From assembly GCF_004421185.1 (NCBI RefSeq), contig NZ_LXQB01000010.1, forward strand, positions 55,964 through 119,963: a stretch of DNA of 64,000 nt, given 5' to 3'. Made by a program: the position numbers and the translations under genes. Source of the stretch: Methylacidiphilum sp. Yel. GTDB taxonomy: Bacteria > Verrucomicrobiota > Verrucomicrobiia > Methylacidiphilales > Methylacidiphilaceae. Under the pieces are notes generated by a model. It was not told where the DNA came from and ran no database searches. It saw only the letters and a program-made list of their open reading frames with translations. The number at the start of each line of letters is the position of its first letter. Positions within the stretch are counted from its first letter, which is position 1. Positions 56,060 to 64,000 of this stretch are shown here, in pieces.

Positions 56060-58111
56060 ATGCAAACATTTTTAATCAATTCATCCATCGGATTTTCTAT
56101 CGGTTTTAGCTTGCTTGGCATATTAGTGGCTATCATTCTTGCTTTTCGAATTCGATCCCTAGACAGTGGAAATGACAGGATGAGGATGATTGCCGGAGCT
56201 ATCGAAGAGGGAGCAAAGGCTTATCTTAACAGACAGCTTGTTACCATCCTTGGGATTGCGGCCGTGCTTTTTCTGCTGATCGGGCTTTTTAAAAATTGGT
56301 GGACGGCTTCGGGGTTTTTGTTGGGTTCGTTTTGTTCATATCTTGCAGGACTTATAGGGATGCGTGTAGCTGTTCAGGCTAATGTTAGAACAGCTCAAGC
56401 CGCTACTCAGAGCAAAGATAAAGCCTTGCATGTGTCTTTTCTTGGTGGCTCGGTGACCGGATTGCTTGTTGTTGGACTAGCTCTTTTTTCTGTCGGTCTT
56501 TTCTATGCTCTCTCCTTACATTATCAGGGAGTCACAGAAACTTCTTCTTCCCTCGTTGGTCTTGCCCTTGGAGCAAGCCTAATCAGTGTTTTCGCTCGGT
56601 TGGGAGGAGGGATTTATACCAAAGCCGCCGACGTTGGAGCGGATTTGACGGGGAAAATAGAACAAAACCTTAACGAAGATGATCCTCGGAATCCTGCAAC
56701 CATTGCTGATAATGTCGGCGATAATGTCGGAGATTGTGCAGGAATGGCCGCGGATGTTTTTGAAACCTATGTGGTGAGTCTTATCGGAGCAGTACTTGTT
56801 GCCGTCGTTGTCTTAGGCGGAGATCCTGCTGCGACTGCCTATCCATTCTTAGTTGGGATGGTTACCATTTTGGGGGCTCTTTCTGGGATTTTTTATGTAA
56901 GCGTATCGAAGGCTCCTCCAGCAAAAGCGCTCCTTAACGGTGTTATGGTCAATGGCGTGGTCTCTTCCGCCCTTTTCTTACCCCTCTCCTATTTCCTTTT
57001 TCCTTCTAATTGGCTGAATATTTTTGCTTGTTCAGTTGTTGGTGTGTTGATGACTGCTGCCATATTCCTCATAACCGATTACTATACGGCAACAACACGA
57101 AAGCCTGTACAGATCATCGCTCATGCCTCACAAACAGGACATGCCACAAATATCATTGCAGGGTTGGCTACGGGAATGGAAGCGACAGCTTTGCCCGTGC
57201 TTTTTATTGGAGCTGCAGTCATGTTAACCTATTGGCTTGGGGGGTTGTATGGGGTTGCTATTGCCGTTCGCTGCATGCTCAGCATGGCTGGTATTGTAAT
57301 ATCATTAGATGCTTTCGGTCCGATTACAGATAATGCTGGAGGCATTGTAGAAATGAGCCAGTTACCGAAATCGGTGAGGCAGATAACCGATGAATTAGAT
57401 GCTGTTGGAAATACGATGAAAGCAGTAACCAAAGGCTATGCTATTGGTTCAGCAGGCTTAGCTGCCTTAGTCCTTTTTGGCTCTTACGTTGAAGAACTCA
57501 AGCATTTCAGCTCTGCAACAATTGCGCAAGAACTCCAGTTTAAGCTACAAGATCCCAAAGTGATTATAGGCCTTTTTATCGGAGGGCTGCTTCCTTATCT
57601 TTTTGCTGCTAGAAGCATGTCTGCGGTAGGGAGGGCTGCAGGGAGCGTCGTTCAAGAAGTTCGACGTCAGATTAGAGAAATCCCTGGTATACTCAAAGGA
57701 GTCGATAGACCTCAATATGGGCGGTGTGTTGATATTGTGACAAAAGCGGCATTAAGAGAAATGATTTTCCCTGCAATCTTGCCTTTATTGGCTGTATTGG
57801 GAATAGCAATTATTCCTGGGCTTGGTCCAGTAGTATTAGGTGGGGCACTTATAGGAACTATTGTCACTGGTTTGTTTGTTGCTATTTCAATGACCTCGGG
57901 AGGAGCAGCTTGGGACAATGCGAAAAAATGGATAGAAGAAGGAAACTTCGGAGGAAAAGGCTCAGAAGCGCATGCTGCGGCAGTAACTGGAGATACGGTA
58001 GGTGATCCTTATAAGGACACTGCCGGTCCAGCCATCAATCCGATGATCAAAGTAGTGAATGTTTTAGCCATTCTTATTATTCCCATTTTTGCAAAGTACT
58101 GGCATCTTTAG
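56060..58111 (+). CDS. hppA: Membrane-bound proton-translocating pyrophosphatase
   Basis: Hydrolyses PPi and pumps H+ out across the membrane. 683 residues, about 16 helices. Active-site stretches: [58 protein letters not shown] and [18 protein letters not shown]. The position that sets potassium need is Lys in [20 protein letters not shown], as in K+-independent H+-PPases. Sits after the nuo genes and tRNA-Val. No Shine-Dalgarno is visible; CCCTCC precedes the start instead. Confidence 0.95.
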   Translation: MQTFLINSSIGFSIGFSLLGILVAIILAFRIRSLDSGNDRMRMIAGAIEEGAKAYLNRQLVTILGIAAVLFLLIGLFKNWWTASGFLLGSFCSYLAGLIGMRVAVQANVRTAQAATQSKDKALHVSFLGGSVTGLLVVGLALFSVGLFYALSLHYQGVTETSSSLVGLALGASLISVFARLGGGIYTKAADVGADLTGKIEQNLNEDDPRNPATIADNVGDNVGDCAGMAADVFETYVVSLIGAVLVAVVVLGGDPAATAYPFLVGMVTILGALSGIFYVSVSKAPPAKALLNGVMVNGVVSSALFLPLSYFLFPSNWLNIFACSVVGVLMTAAIFLITDYYTATTRKPVQIIAHASQTGHATNIIAGLATGMEATALPVLFIGAAVMLTYWLGGLYGVAIAVRCMLSMAGIVISLDAFGPITDNAGGIVEMSQLPKSVRQITDELDAVGNTMKAVTKGYAIGSAGLAALVLFGSYVEELKHFSSATIAQELQFKLQDPKVIIGLFIGGLLPYLFAARSMSAVGRAAGSVVQEVRRQIREIPGILKGVDRPQYGRCVDIVTKAALREMIFPAILPLLAVLGIAIIPGLGPVVLGGALIGTIVTGLFVAISMTSGGAAWDNAKKWIEEGNFGGKGSEAHAAAVTGDTVGDPYKDTAGPAINPMIKVVNVLAILIIPIFAKYWHL

Positions 58112-58640
58112 CAACCGCTAAGCCCTTAGGAGAAGATGCAATAAGCAGAACGTTCACTTACAGCCTATTCTGATGGGTGAAATAGAGTAGTAGATTGATG
58201 CCACCAAGATATTCTTATAGAGGATACTAGCATGGCTTATGAAAGATGAAGTTATGCTAGAAGGGGTATTTCTCACTCAGCTTTCCATCTTATACCAGAA
58301 ATACCCAAGACTACTTCTAGTTGGCTGGATAGAAGAGTGACTATAAGAAGCAATTCTATGAAAAGTCTGCTAGATTCAAGCCGATGTATACTTTAGCCCT
58401 GAGCTAGAAACAACTAGAAAAAGATCTAAATTATCAAAGCTTCTCTATGCGATATGGTCCAGCCTCCCTAAATAAGGGATCAGTGGGACTAATTACAGCC
58501 TATCTTAGTAACTAAGAGATGGAAATTAGAAGCAGAAAGTGACCAAGACTATCCCATGTTTGGTGGAACTTTTGTAAGGTGCTGATTATCAATGAGCTTT
58601 TTTTCAATGTGTCATTATGTGGGGATTTTGGGAGCTAATT
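58112..58640. other. Stop-rich noncoding stretch
   Basis: About 530 bases without a gene. TAG and CTAG occur often. A 31-codon fragment near 58232-58331 reads KDEVMLEGVFLTQLSILYQK and could be decayed coding sequence, but it ends in stops and has no recognised homologue. Bridges hppA and the transposase scar. Confidence 0.35.
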
Positions 58641-59894
58641 TTGGGTTTCCAAGGCACTAAGCGGTCAACTCGAAGGGCGGAAAGAATCCGGCGCGCGTGT
58701 TGGTTTCCCGCTGTGATTCTGCCGTGTTTGGTGCCGGCGATGTCTTTTTCTAGCATCATTAGACGGTGCGTAGTTGGGTAAGGCCTTTTACGGTGGAAAA
58801 GGAAGCTTACCCTCCTTCAAGCTTTTCTCTAATAGCCGGTCAAGCGAGAAGGCTAAGGCGGTGACAAAGCCATGGGCCTGGACGAGATCTCGAATCATGG
58901 GGATGGATTGGAAGCATCTCTAGGACATCTATTAACTTCCTAAAGGCCAGCTCAACATGGGTAAACTTCATGTAGGCGCAGAGGGCCTCTACCACGGAGA
59001 GATTTTTTTTGCCTCTAGGATCAGGTACTTGCCTTCGAGAAGCTTTTGCTCTTACAAAGGCTTTTTCGCCAGAACTGGAACTGACCGGAACGGAGGCTCC
59101 AGCGGAAATAGCGATGCCCGTGATGGGTTTTAGTCAATGCGCTCAGCAGTAGGCCCAATCTGTTCTGGATGACGAAGCTCTTGCGTTTTCTACCCGCTTA
59201 GCGAGCTTCTTGAGAGCTCTTCCCGAATCTTGGCTATAGCTGCCTTCTCGCATCTCTTGCTCGTAGGCCAGCCGCTAGAGCACTCTCGACTACAAAGATC
59301 CGATGCCCCAGAAGTTCCCCCGGAACCTCGTGCATGCCTCAGTCTTTACTTTCCGAAAGAGAGGGGCTGCCAGGAGAAGAGCTTGTGCTCGGGCCGAGGT
59401 GCTATAGGACCTCATGGCTCCTTTGCCCCCTAAAGTCCCACCAAAAACCCATGGCCCTGGCTCCAAAGAAAGCCCAGGTTGGCCGTACTGACTATCCTCC
59501 GGTCCCCGAGAAAAGATTACCTGGCGCTAGCTCAAAGCGCTTCTCTTTAAGTCCTCCACTACCGTCTGGATCGTTTCCAAATCCTCTAGATCCTCTAGGG
59601 AATTCATGGTGGACAATTGGAAGAGCCATTGGCTATTGCCCACCCCCAAAAGGATCTCTGGCGATTCCGTCCCCGCCGGTCCCTGGCTATAGCCAAACTA
59701 AAGCGAGCTCCTCCGGACCCTCTCCTTCGAAGTAGGAAGAGCTCAAATCGTAGAAGACCATCTTGGGCTTCAAGGAAAAAAAGATCTTTAGGCCCAAGCA
59801 AAAAGGCCTACTTCGATCTTCCCCTTCCTTTGAATCAGCTCATTCAGCGATCTTTCCTCGATCGTAGTAGCTCTCCATTAGTCGAACGTATGGG
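58641..59894 (-). pseudogene. Decayed transposase, IS1634/IS4-superfamily-like
   Basis: Minus strand, GC-rich, many frameshifts and stops. In order: SLNELIQRKGKIEVGLFAWA; VFYDLSSSYFEGEGPEEL (first DDE Asp); ARDRRGRNRQRSFWGWAIANG; EGKYLILEAK; SVVEALCAYMKFTHVELAFR; and VTALAFSLDRLLEKSLKEG near the end. This order fits IS1634-type DDE transposases, whose N-terminal third is missing or unreadable. No intact product is possible. GC content differs from the flanks. Confidence 0.7.
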
Positions 59895-59920
59895 CTATTC
59901 TGCAGACTACTGCAGAATAG
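59895..59920. repeat. 11-bp perfect inverted repeat at the edge of the transposase scar
   Basis: CTATTCTGCAG and CTGCAGAATAG around a 4-nt loop, at the N-terminal side of the decayed transposase. Could be a transposon-end structure or a terminator; no T-run follows. Confidence 0.5.
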
Positions 59921-60085
59921 TCTGTTAGATAAGACAGTGGTACAGGCAGCTCTGTTGTAGCCTTACAGGCAGTCCTTAGGAAAAGGGCTGCATCTATTTT
60001 AAATCGGGCCAAATTCCAATTGTTTGTATTAGATTTTGGGTGGTTGACATTGAACCAATTCTTTTAGTGAGGCGATTGATCACAA

Positions 60086-61063
60086 TTAACTTTCTAACAC
60101 GTAAGAAAATAGCAATGGTGCTACAATGGTCGCATCGGATTCGATAACAAATTTCGGAGTATCCTTCCCTAATTTTCCCCAGGAGATTTTTTCATTTGGA
60201 GAGGCACCACTATACGAACCGTAGCTTGTTGTCGCATCGCTGATTTGGCAGAAATATCCCCATAAAGGGATATTCTGAAGTTGCATATCCTGATGTAGCA
60301 TAGGAACGACGCAGATTGGGAAATCACCGGAAATGCCACCTCCAATTTGAAATAGCCCTAAAGAATGGTTTTTGGTTGTCTGAAGATAATATTGGGCAAG
60401 CTCCATCATATACTCTATGCCACTTTTTATTGTCATAGGATCTTTAATATGGCCTTGAAGACAATGGGCAGCATACATATTGCCAAGGGTAGAATCCTCC
60501 CATCCAGGGACAACTATAAAAAGGTTTTTTTCCATAGCTGCAACTACCCAGCTATCTTTTGGATCAATTTGGTAAAAAGGCTTTAACTTTCCTGATTTTA
60601 AGATTTTCCAAACAAATTCGTGAGGAAAAAATCGTTGTTTTTTCTTGTCTGCTTCTATCCATTCCTCAAGGATTACCCGTTCAATCCGTCGCATAGCTTC
60701 TTCTTCTGGAATGCATGTATCAGTGACACGATTGAGATGCTTTTCATATAATGCAACTTCTTCATCCGCACTGAGTTCTCTATAATGAGGAATCATTTGG
60801 TAGTCGTTATGAGCCACAAGGTTGAAAATATCCTCTTCTAAATTAGCCCCTGTACACGAAATGGCATGCACCTTATCCTGCCTGATCATTTCTGCAAGAG
60901 AAATGCCTAGTTCAGCGGTGCTCATAGCTCCCCCAAGGGCAATCATCATCTTTCCCCCCGATTCAATATGTCGCACATACCCTTGCGCTGCTTCTTTAAG
61001 GGATGCGGCATTAAAATGTCTGAAATGATGATCTATAAACTGCTTTATTGTTTGAGATTTCAT
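60086..61063 (-). CDS. Deoxyhypusine synthase-like protein
   Basis: 325 residues, NAD-binding DHS fold. SGGKMMIALGGAMSTAELG, ISCTGANLEEDIFNLVAH, VPGWEDSTLGNMYAAH, and SYSGASPNEKISWGKL with Lys297, equivalent to the covalent Lys of eukaryotic DHS. The KHH motif of true DHS is replaced (GGGISGDFPICVVPML). Bacteria lack eIF5A, so it may use another acceptor, for example in polyamine chemistry. AGGAG precedes the ATG. A stand-alone gene between a transposon scar and hopanoid genes. Confidence 0.85.
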   Translation of the reverse strand: MKSQTIKQFIDHHFRHFNAASLKEAAQGYVRHIESGGKMMIALGGAMSTAELGISLAEMIRQDKVHAISCTGANLEEDIFNLVAHNDYQMIPHYRELSADEEVALYEKHLNRVTDTCIPEEEAMRRIERVILEEWIEADKKKQRFFPHEFVWKILKSGKLKPFYQIDPKDSWVVAAMEKNLFIVVPGWEDSTLGNMYAAHCLQGHIKDPMTIKSGIEYMMELAQYYLQTTKNHSLGLFQIGGGISGDFPICVVPMLHQDMQLQNIPLWGYFCQISDATTSYGSYSGASPNEKISWGKLGKDTPKFVIESDATIVAPLLFSYVLES

Positions 61064-61648
61064 ATTTATACTCCTAATTATCGAAAGCGAATATGGATTC
61101 TATAACAACTGAAAGATCTTTCATTTTAATGAATCGGAATTTAACGTAAAACCAAAAGTAAAATAGAAAAGTAACTTTTTAACACTTTCAAAATGACCAT
61201 CCTACTTGTCTAGTAGAGCTTCTTTAGAAAATAAGAAAAGGATAGAAATTAAAAGAATGATCAAGACATGCATCTAGAGCAGAAAATCCGCCGGCAAAGC
61301 CTGTTATTCAACCAAAAAAAGCGGGAAAATCTTTTTCAATGTAATTTGCAGGAAAAAATGTTCCAGATTAGCTTTAAAAAAGCGCATGCGATCTTTCTCC
61401 ATTGTGTTTTTCCTGTGATGTTTCCGTTAACATGCTTGATCTGCTGTGGGACTTTAGGGTTAAAAAGAAGAAGCCTTTTGAGCTTTACTATGGCAATTTC
61501 TCTCCATCCCTTGTCCTGTTTCTTGCAAGAATTGAAAAATTATGGTATTCAATCCACTTTCTGCTAAGCTCACAAAAGCCATTTACCTTAAGGATGACTT
61601 GCACAAGGTTCTAAGTGAAATACTTAGAGTAAGAATATTAATTCAGGA
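61064..61648. other. Intergenic region, no supported gene
   Basis: About 580 bases between two divergent genes. Two overlapping open frames (61268-61567 and 61402-61614) have Cys/Leu-rich, unfamilial products and no ribosome sites; the second reads LLWDFRVKKKKPFELYYG in part and could be a remnant. Promoters of both flanking genes should lie here. Confidence 0.4.
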
Positions 61649-63898
61649 ATGAACTCTCCATTGATCGGACAAACGGTAACTTCCAAGAGCAAGTCAAATT
61701 TGGCTCTTTCCTTTTTTTGTTTACCTAAAGAACAAAGATGGGCCATGACTGTCTTTTATGCCTTTTGTCGGGTAATCGATGATATTGCCGATTCAACAGT
61801 TCTTTCTACCCATGAAAAAAAGGAAGGGATCCTTTTTTGGAAAAAAGAGGTAGAAAAAATCTATTATTCAGTTCCTTCTTCCCCATTGGGCAAAGAACTT
61901 AGTCAAGTCGTTCACAAATGGAATTTGTCCCAGGAAATGCTTCAGGAGATAATTCTTGGGGTAGAAATGGATATAGAAAAAAGAAGATATAAAAATTTCG
62001 ACGAGCTTTCTTTATATTGTTATCGAGTTGCGGGAGCTGTTGGTTTGGTGAGCATTGAGATTTTTGGTTGTCGCCATGCTCTTAGCAAAGACTATGCGCT
62101 GGCTTTGGGGACAGCTTTTCAACTGACAAATATTCTGCGGGATGTTCCCAAAGATTCTTCTTTTGGTAGAATCTATTTCCCTTTAGATGAGCTGGAAATC
62201 CATGGGATCACTGAAGAAGACATACTTTCTTTGAGATGGAGCCCAAAAATCCGCGATTTTTTTAGATTACAATATTTTCGAGCAAAGCATTACTTTGCCA
62301 AATCTTCCAAACTGATTCATCCATTGGATAAGCCAAAACTGCTGGCTGCAGAGATCATGAGTTCAGTCTATAAAGCCATCTTAGAAAAAATAAAAACAAA
62401 ACAGTTTGATGTGTTTCATCATTCAATTCGCTTAAATAAGGCTCAAAAGCTTGCTTCTATACTTAAGGTTTTGTTCAAGCATGCTTTTGGTATTGACACT
62501 CTTCCTTCAGGACCTCCAAAAAAGGTTGTGATTCTTGGAGGTGGTTTTTCTGGGGTATCTGCTGCCTTAGAGTTGATCTCCCTTGGTCATGAGGTAATCC
62601 TGCTGGAATCAAAATCAAAATTGGGGGGAAGGGCAGGAAGCTTCCTAGAGCCTCAGACCAAACAAATAATAGATACTGGTCAACATATAATGATGGGCTG
62701 CTATCAGCATACTTTAGAATTTGTTGAGAAAATCGGCATCAGCTCAAAGCTATTATGGATCGATCCTTTAAAACTTAGTTTTGTTAGTGAAAAAGGCACT
62801 TCAGTGCTCTCGGCTGGAAATCTTCCTGCCCCTTTCCATCTGCTTGTAGCCCTCCTCCGTTATTCAGAGCTTTCGGTGAGCGATTGGTTTAAAGCCTTTT
62901 TTTTCCTCCTTTCTGTTATTCTTCGTGAAAAACCCTCTGAAAATGAATCAGTCTTCGATTGGCTAAGAAGAAAGAAGCAGAGTGTTTCATTAATTCGCTC
63001 CCTTTGGGAGCCCCTCTGTGTGGCTGCATTAAATTTGTCAATAGAGAAAGCTTCAGCAGAGCTCTTTTATTCTGTATTGAAAAAAACCCTATTCGGCAAA
63101 AGAAAAGATCTCAGTCTTATTTTTAGCCGAGTAGGATTAAGTGAGCTATTTTCTAATGAGTTCGAACGGCTGATAAATGCGTGTGGAGGAAAATTATTTT
63201 TTAGAACTTCTGTTTGTTCTCTGGAATTTGAAGAGAACTATTTGAAGTCTATCAAAACTGTCGATGGTAAAGAGTTTACATCCGATTCCATTGACTATTT
63301 TTTATGCGCCCTTCCGTGGCATATATTGGGTAGTTTGTTGCCAAAGGAATCGTCCTTGAAAAAAAACTGTGAATCTATCGAACAGTCTCCAATTCTAAGT
63401 TTGTATTTTTGGGTTGATCGATCTTTTACGGACCAACCTGTTATAGGGTTTTTAGATTCTCCAGTACAATGGCTTTTTTCAAGAAATCTAATAATGGATA
63501 AAGAACTATTGTCTTTTCCTTTTTATTCTTATGTTGCAGTAATTAGTGCTCCTCCAAAAAATATCCTCAGTTTGAATTCTAAAGAGATTGAACAAATCAT
63601 ATGGAAAGAAGTTAACCGGCTAATACCCCGCTCAATAGAATCAAAGCTTTGTGGTAGCTTTCTTTTTAAATCTCTAGGTGCTACCCCTAAATTTGATCCC
63701 ACTTCTTTAAAATATAGGCCACCTGTTCAGACAGAATGGAAAAATTTTGTTATTGCAGGGGATTGGACAGATACGGGACTGCCTGCTACAATAGAAGGAG
63801 CTGTTCTAAGTGGCAAAAAAGCAGCACAATTCATCGATTCTTTAACTCCTCTTTCAAAATCGACCTTAGCTGGTTTTTGTACGGAAAAAAGAGTCTAA
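61649..63898 (+). CDS. Fused presqualene diphosphate synthase (HpnD) and hydroxysqualene dehydroxylase (HpnE)
   Basis: 749 residues, two enzymes of the HpnCDE squalene route used for hopanoids. Residues 1-285 are a squalene/phytoene-synthase fold with Asp-rich motifs FCRVIDDIADS (44-48) and NILRDVPKDSSFGRIYFP (161 on). Residues 290-749 are an FAD amine-oxidase fold: VVILGGGFSGVSAALELI (297-302), LESKSKLGGRAGSF, IIDTGQHIMMG and C-terminal FVIAGDWTDTGLPATIEGA. HpnD and HpnE are usually separate genes. CAGGA precedes the ATG. Overlaps the convergent receptor gene at its stop. Confidence 0.88.
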   Translation: MNSPLIGQTVTSKSKSNLALSFFCLPKEQRWAMTVFYAFCRVIDDIADSTVLSTHEKKEGILFWKKEVEKIYYSVPSSPLGKELSQVVHKWNLSQEMLQEIILGVEMDIEKRRYKNFDELSLYCYRVAGAVGLVSIEIFGCRHALSKDYALALGTAFQLTNILRDVPKDSSFGRIYFPLDELEIHGITEEDILSLRWSPKIRDFFRLQYFRAKHYFAKSSKLIHPLDKPKLLAAEIMSSVYKAILEKIKTKQFDVFHHSIRLNKAQKLASILKVLFKHAFGIDTLPSGPPKKVVILGGGFSGVSAALELISLGHEVILLESKSKLGGRAGSFLEPQTKQIIDTGQHIMMGCYQHTLEFVEKIGISSKLLWIDPLKLSFVSEKGTSVLSAGNLPAPFHLLVALLRYSELSVSDWFKAFFFLLSVILREKPSENESVFDWLRRKKQSVSLIRSLWEPLCVAALNLSIEKASAELFYSVLKKTLFGKRKDLSLIFSRVGLSELFSNEFERLINACGGKLFFRTSVCSLEFEENYLKSIKTVDGKEFTSDSIDYFLCALPWHILGSLLPKESSLKKNCESIEQSPILSLYFWVDRSFTDQPVIGFLDSPVQWLFSRNLIMDKELLSFPFYSYVAVISAPPKNILSLNSKEIEQIIWKEVNRLIPRSIESKLCGSFLFKSLGATPKFDPTSLKYRPPVQTEWKNFVIAGDWTDTGLPATIEGAVLSGKKAAQFIDSLTPLSKSTLAGFCTEKRV

Positions 63899-64000
63899 AA
63901 ATATACTCTTACTGTCCCTTGGATCCAAAAAGGAAGTTGAGGAACAATATAATCATAGTTAAAATTTCTAGCTGCACTAAAGCCTGGGGCACCTGGTAAA
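63895..64000 (-). CDS. C-terminal end of a TonB-type outer-membrane receptor (cut by window edge)
   Basis: The last 34 codons on the minus strand read ...NYDYIVPQLPFWIQGTVRVYF, stop TAG at 63895-63897. This matches the end of the intact receptor at 33228 (DWVVPGQVFWIQGTVAYKF), including the terminal Phe needed for barrel assembly. Its stop overlaps the HpnD-HpnE stop. A third member of this receptor group. Confidence 0.7.
   Translation of the reverse strand, partial: LPGAPGFSAARNFNYDYIVPQLPFWIQGTVRVYF

Noticed and set aside
59334..59735. Proline-rich 133-codon plus-strand frame
   Set aside because: Low complexity, antisense to the decayed transposase whose motifs are readable on the minus strand.
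61268..61567. 99-codon frame upstream of the HpnD-HpnE fusion
   Set aside because: No ribosome site, no family resemblance, overlapping alternative frame equally long.
1..64000. CRISPR array, prophage or restriction/defence island
   Set aside because: No regularly spaced repeats, phage structural genes or defence-type genes were seen anywhere in the window.

Overview
The window looks like a chromosome segment of a low-GC, Gram-negative methanotrophic verrucomicrobion of the Methylacidiphilum type. This is inferred from gene content and style, not from a marker gene. Support comes from AT-rich spacers, outer-membrane barrels and TonB receptors, a fused hopanoid-type squalene gene, a plant-like GDP-mannose 3,5-epimerase, an HPr/HPr-kinase/Enzyme I set without sugar permeases, a proton-pumping pyrophosphatase and a stand-alone deoxyhypusine-synthase-like protein. 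Most of the window is compact housekeeping DNA. Two GC-rich scars of decayed transposons stand out.

Left part (1-21.2 kb): the 5' two thirds of glutamate synthase (minus strand); trpA, ruvX, a PagL-like barrel and truA in a row; a lone four-helix membrane protein with a strong ribosome site and a clean terminator; trmL and hisF; then, on the minus strand, a GT2 glycosyltransferase, a polysaccharide deacetylase and a GT87-type membrane glycosyltransferase. Next come a DCC-family protein, a dimeric dUTPase-like protein, trmB, an outer-membrane barrel (minus) and pheT. A minus-strand run of MBL hydrolase, tatD, ilvD, a possible small membrane protein and trmFO follows.

Centre (21.4-33 kb): a STAS protein and a SpoIIE/PP2C phosphatase overlap each other and lead directly into grpE and dnaJ. 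Then pabB, hprK, ptsH, ptsI, a sugar nucleotidyltransferase, murL and murD follow on one strand. The murL-murD pair points to the alternative route to D-glutamate in peptidoglycan (L-Glu ligation followed by epimerisation). The PTS proteins are probably regulatory.

33-40 kb: an intact TonB-dependent receptor, an Rsm22-type ribosome-assembly protein, and a second TonB receptor broken by two frameshifts and two in-frame TAG codons that still has a Fur-box-like site in front of it. A tRNA with anticodon CAU follows.

40-47.6 kb: a WcaI-like glycosyltransferase and GDP-mannose 3,5-epimerase, a BsuPI-domain secreted protein, a cytochrome c, a DUF5666 protein, pgsA, a DUF1802 protein, a DJ-1/PfpI protein, a lipid-A-biosynthesis N-terminal-domain protein and an aldo/keto reductase.

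47.6-64 kb: a decayed IS200/IS605-type TnpB gene, the second half of a complex I operon (nuoI-N, with a possible 36-residue ORF between nuoI and nuoJ), tRNA-Val, a K+-independent-type H+-pyrophosphatase, a decayed IS1634-like transposase, a deoxyhypusine-synthase-like gene, an HpnD-HpnE fusion, and the last codons of a third TonB-type receptor at the right edge. Nuo complex and H+-PPase together suit a proton-based energy budget. I found no CRISPR array, prophage or obvious defence island.
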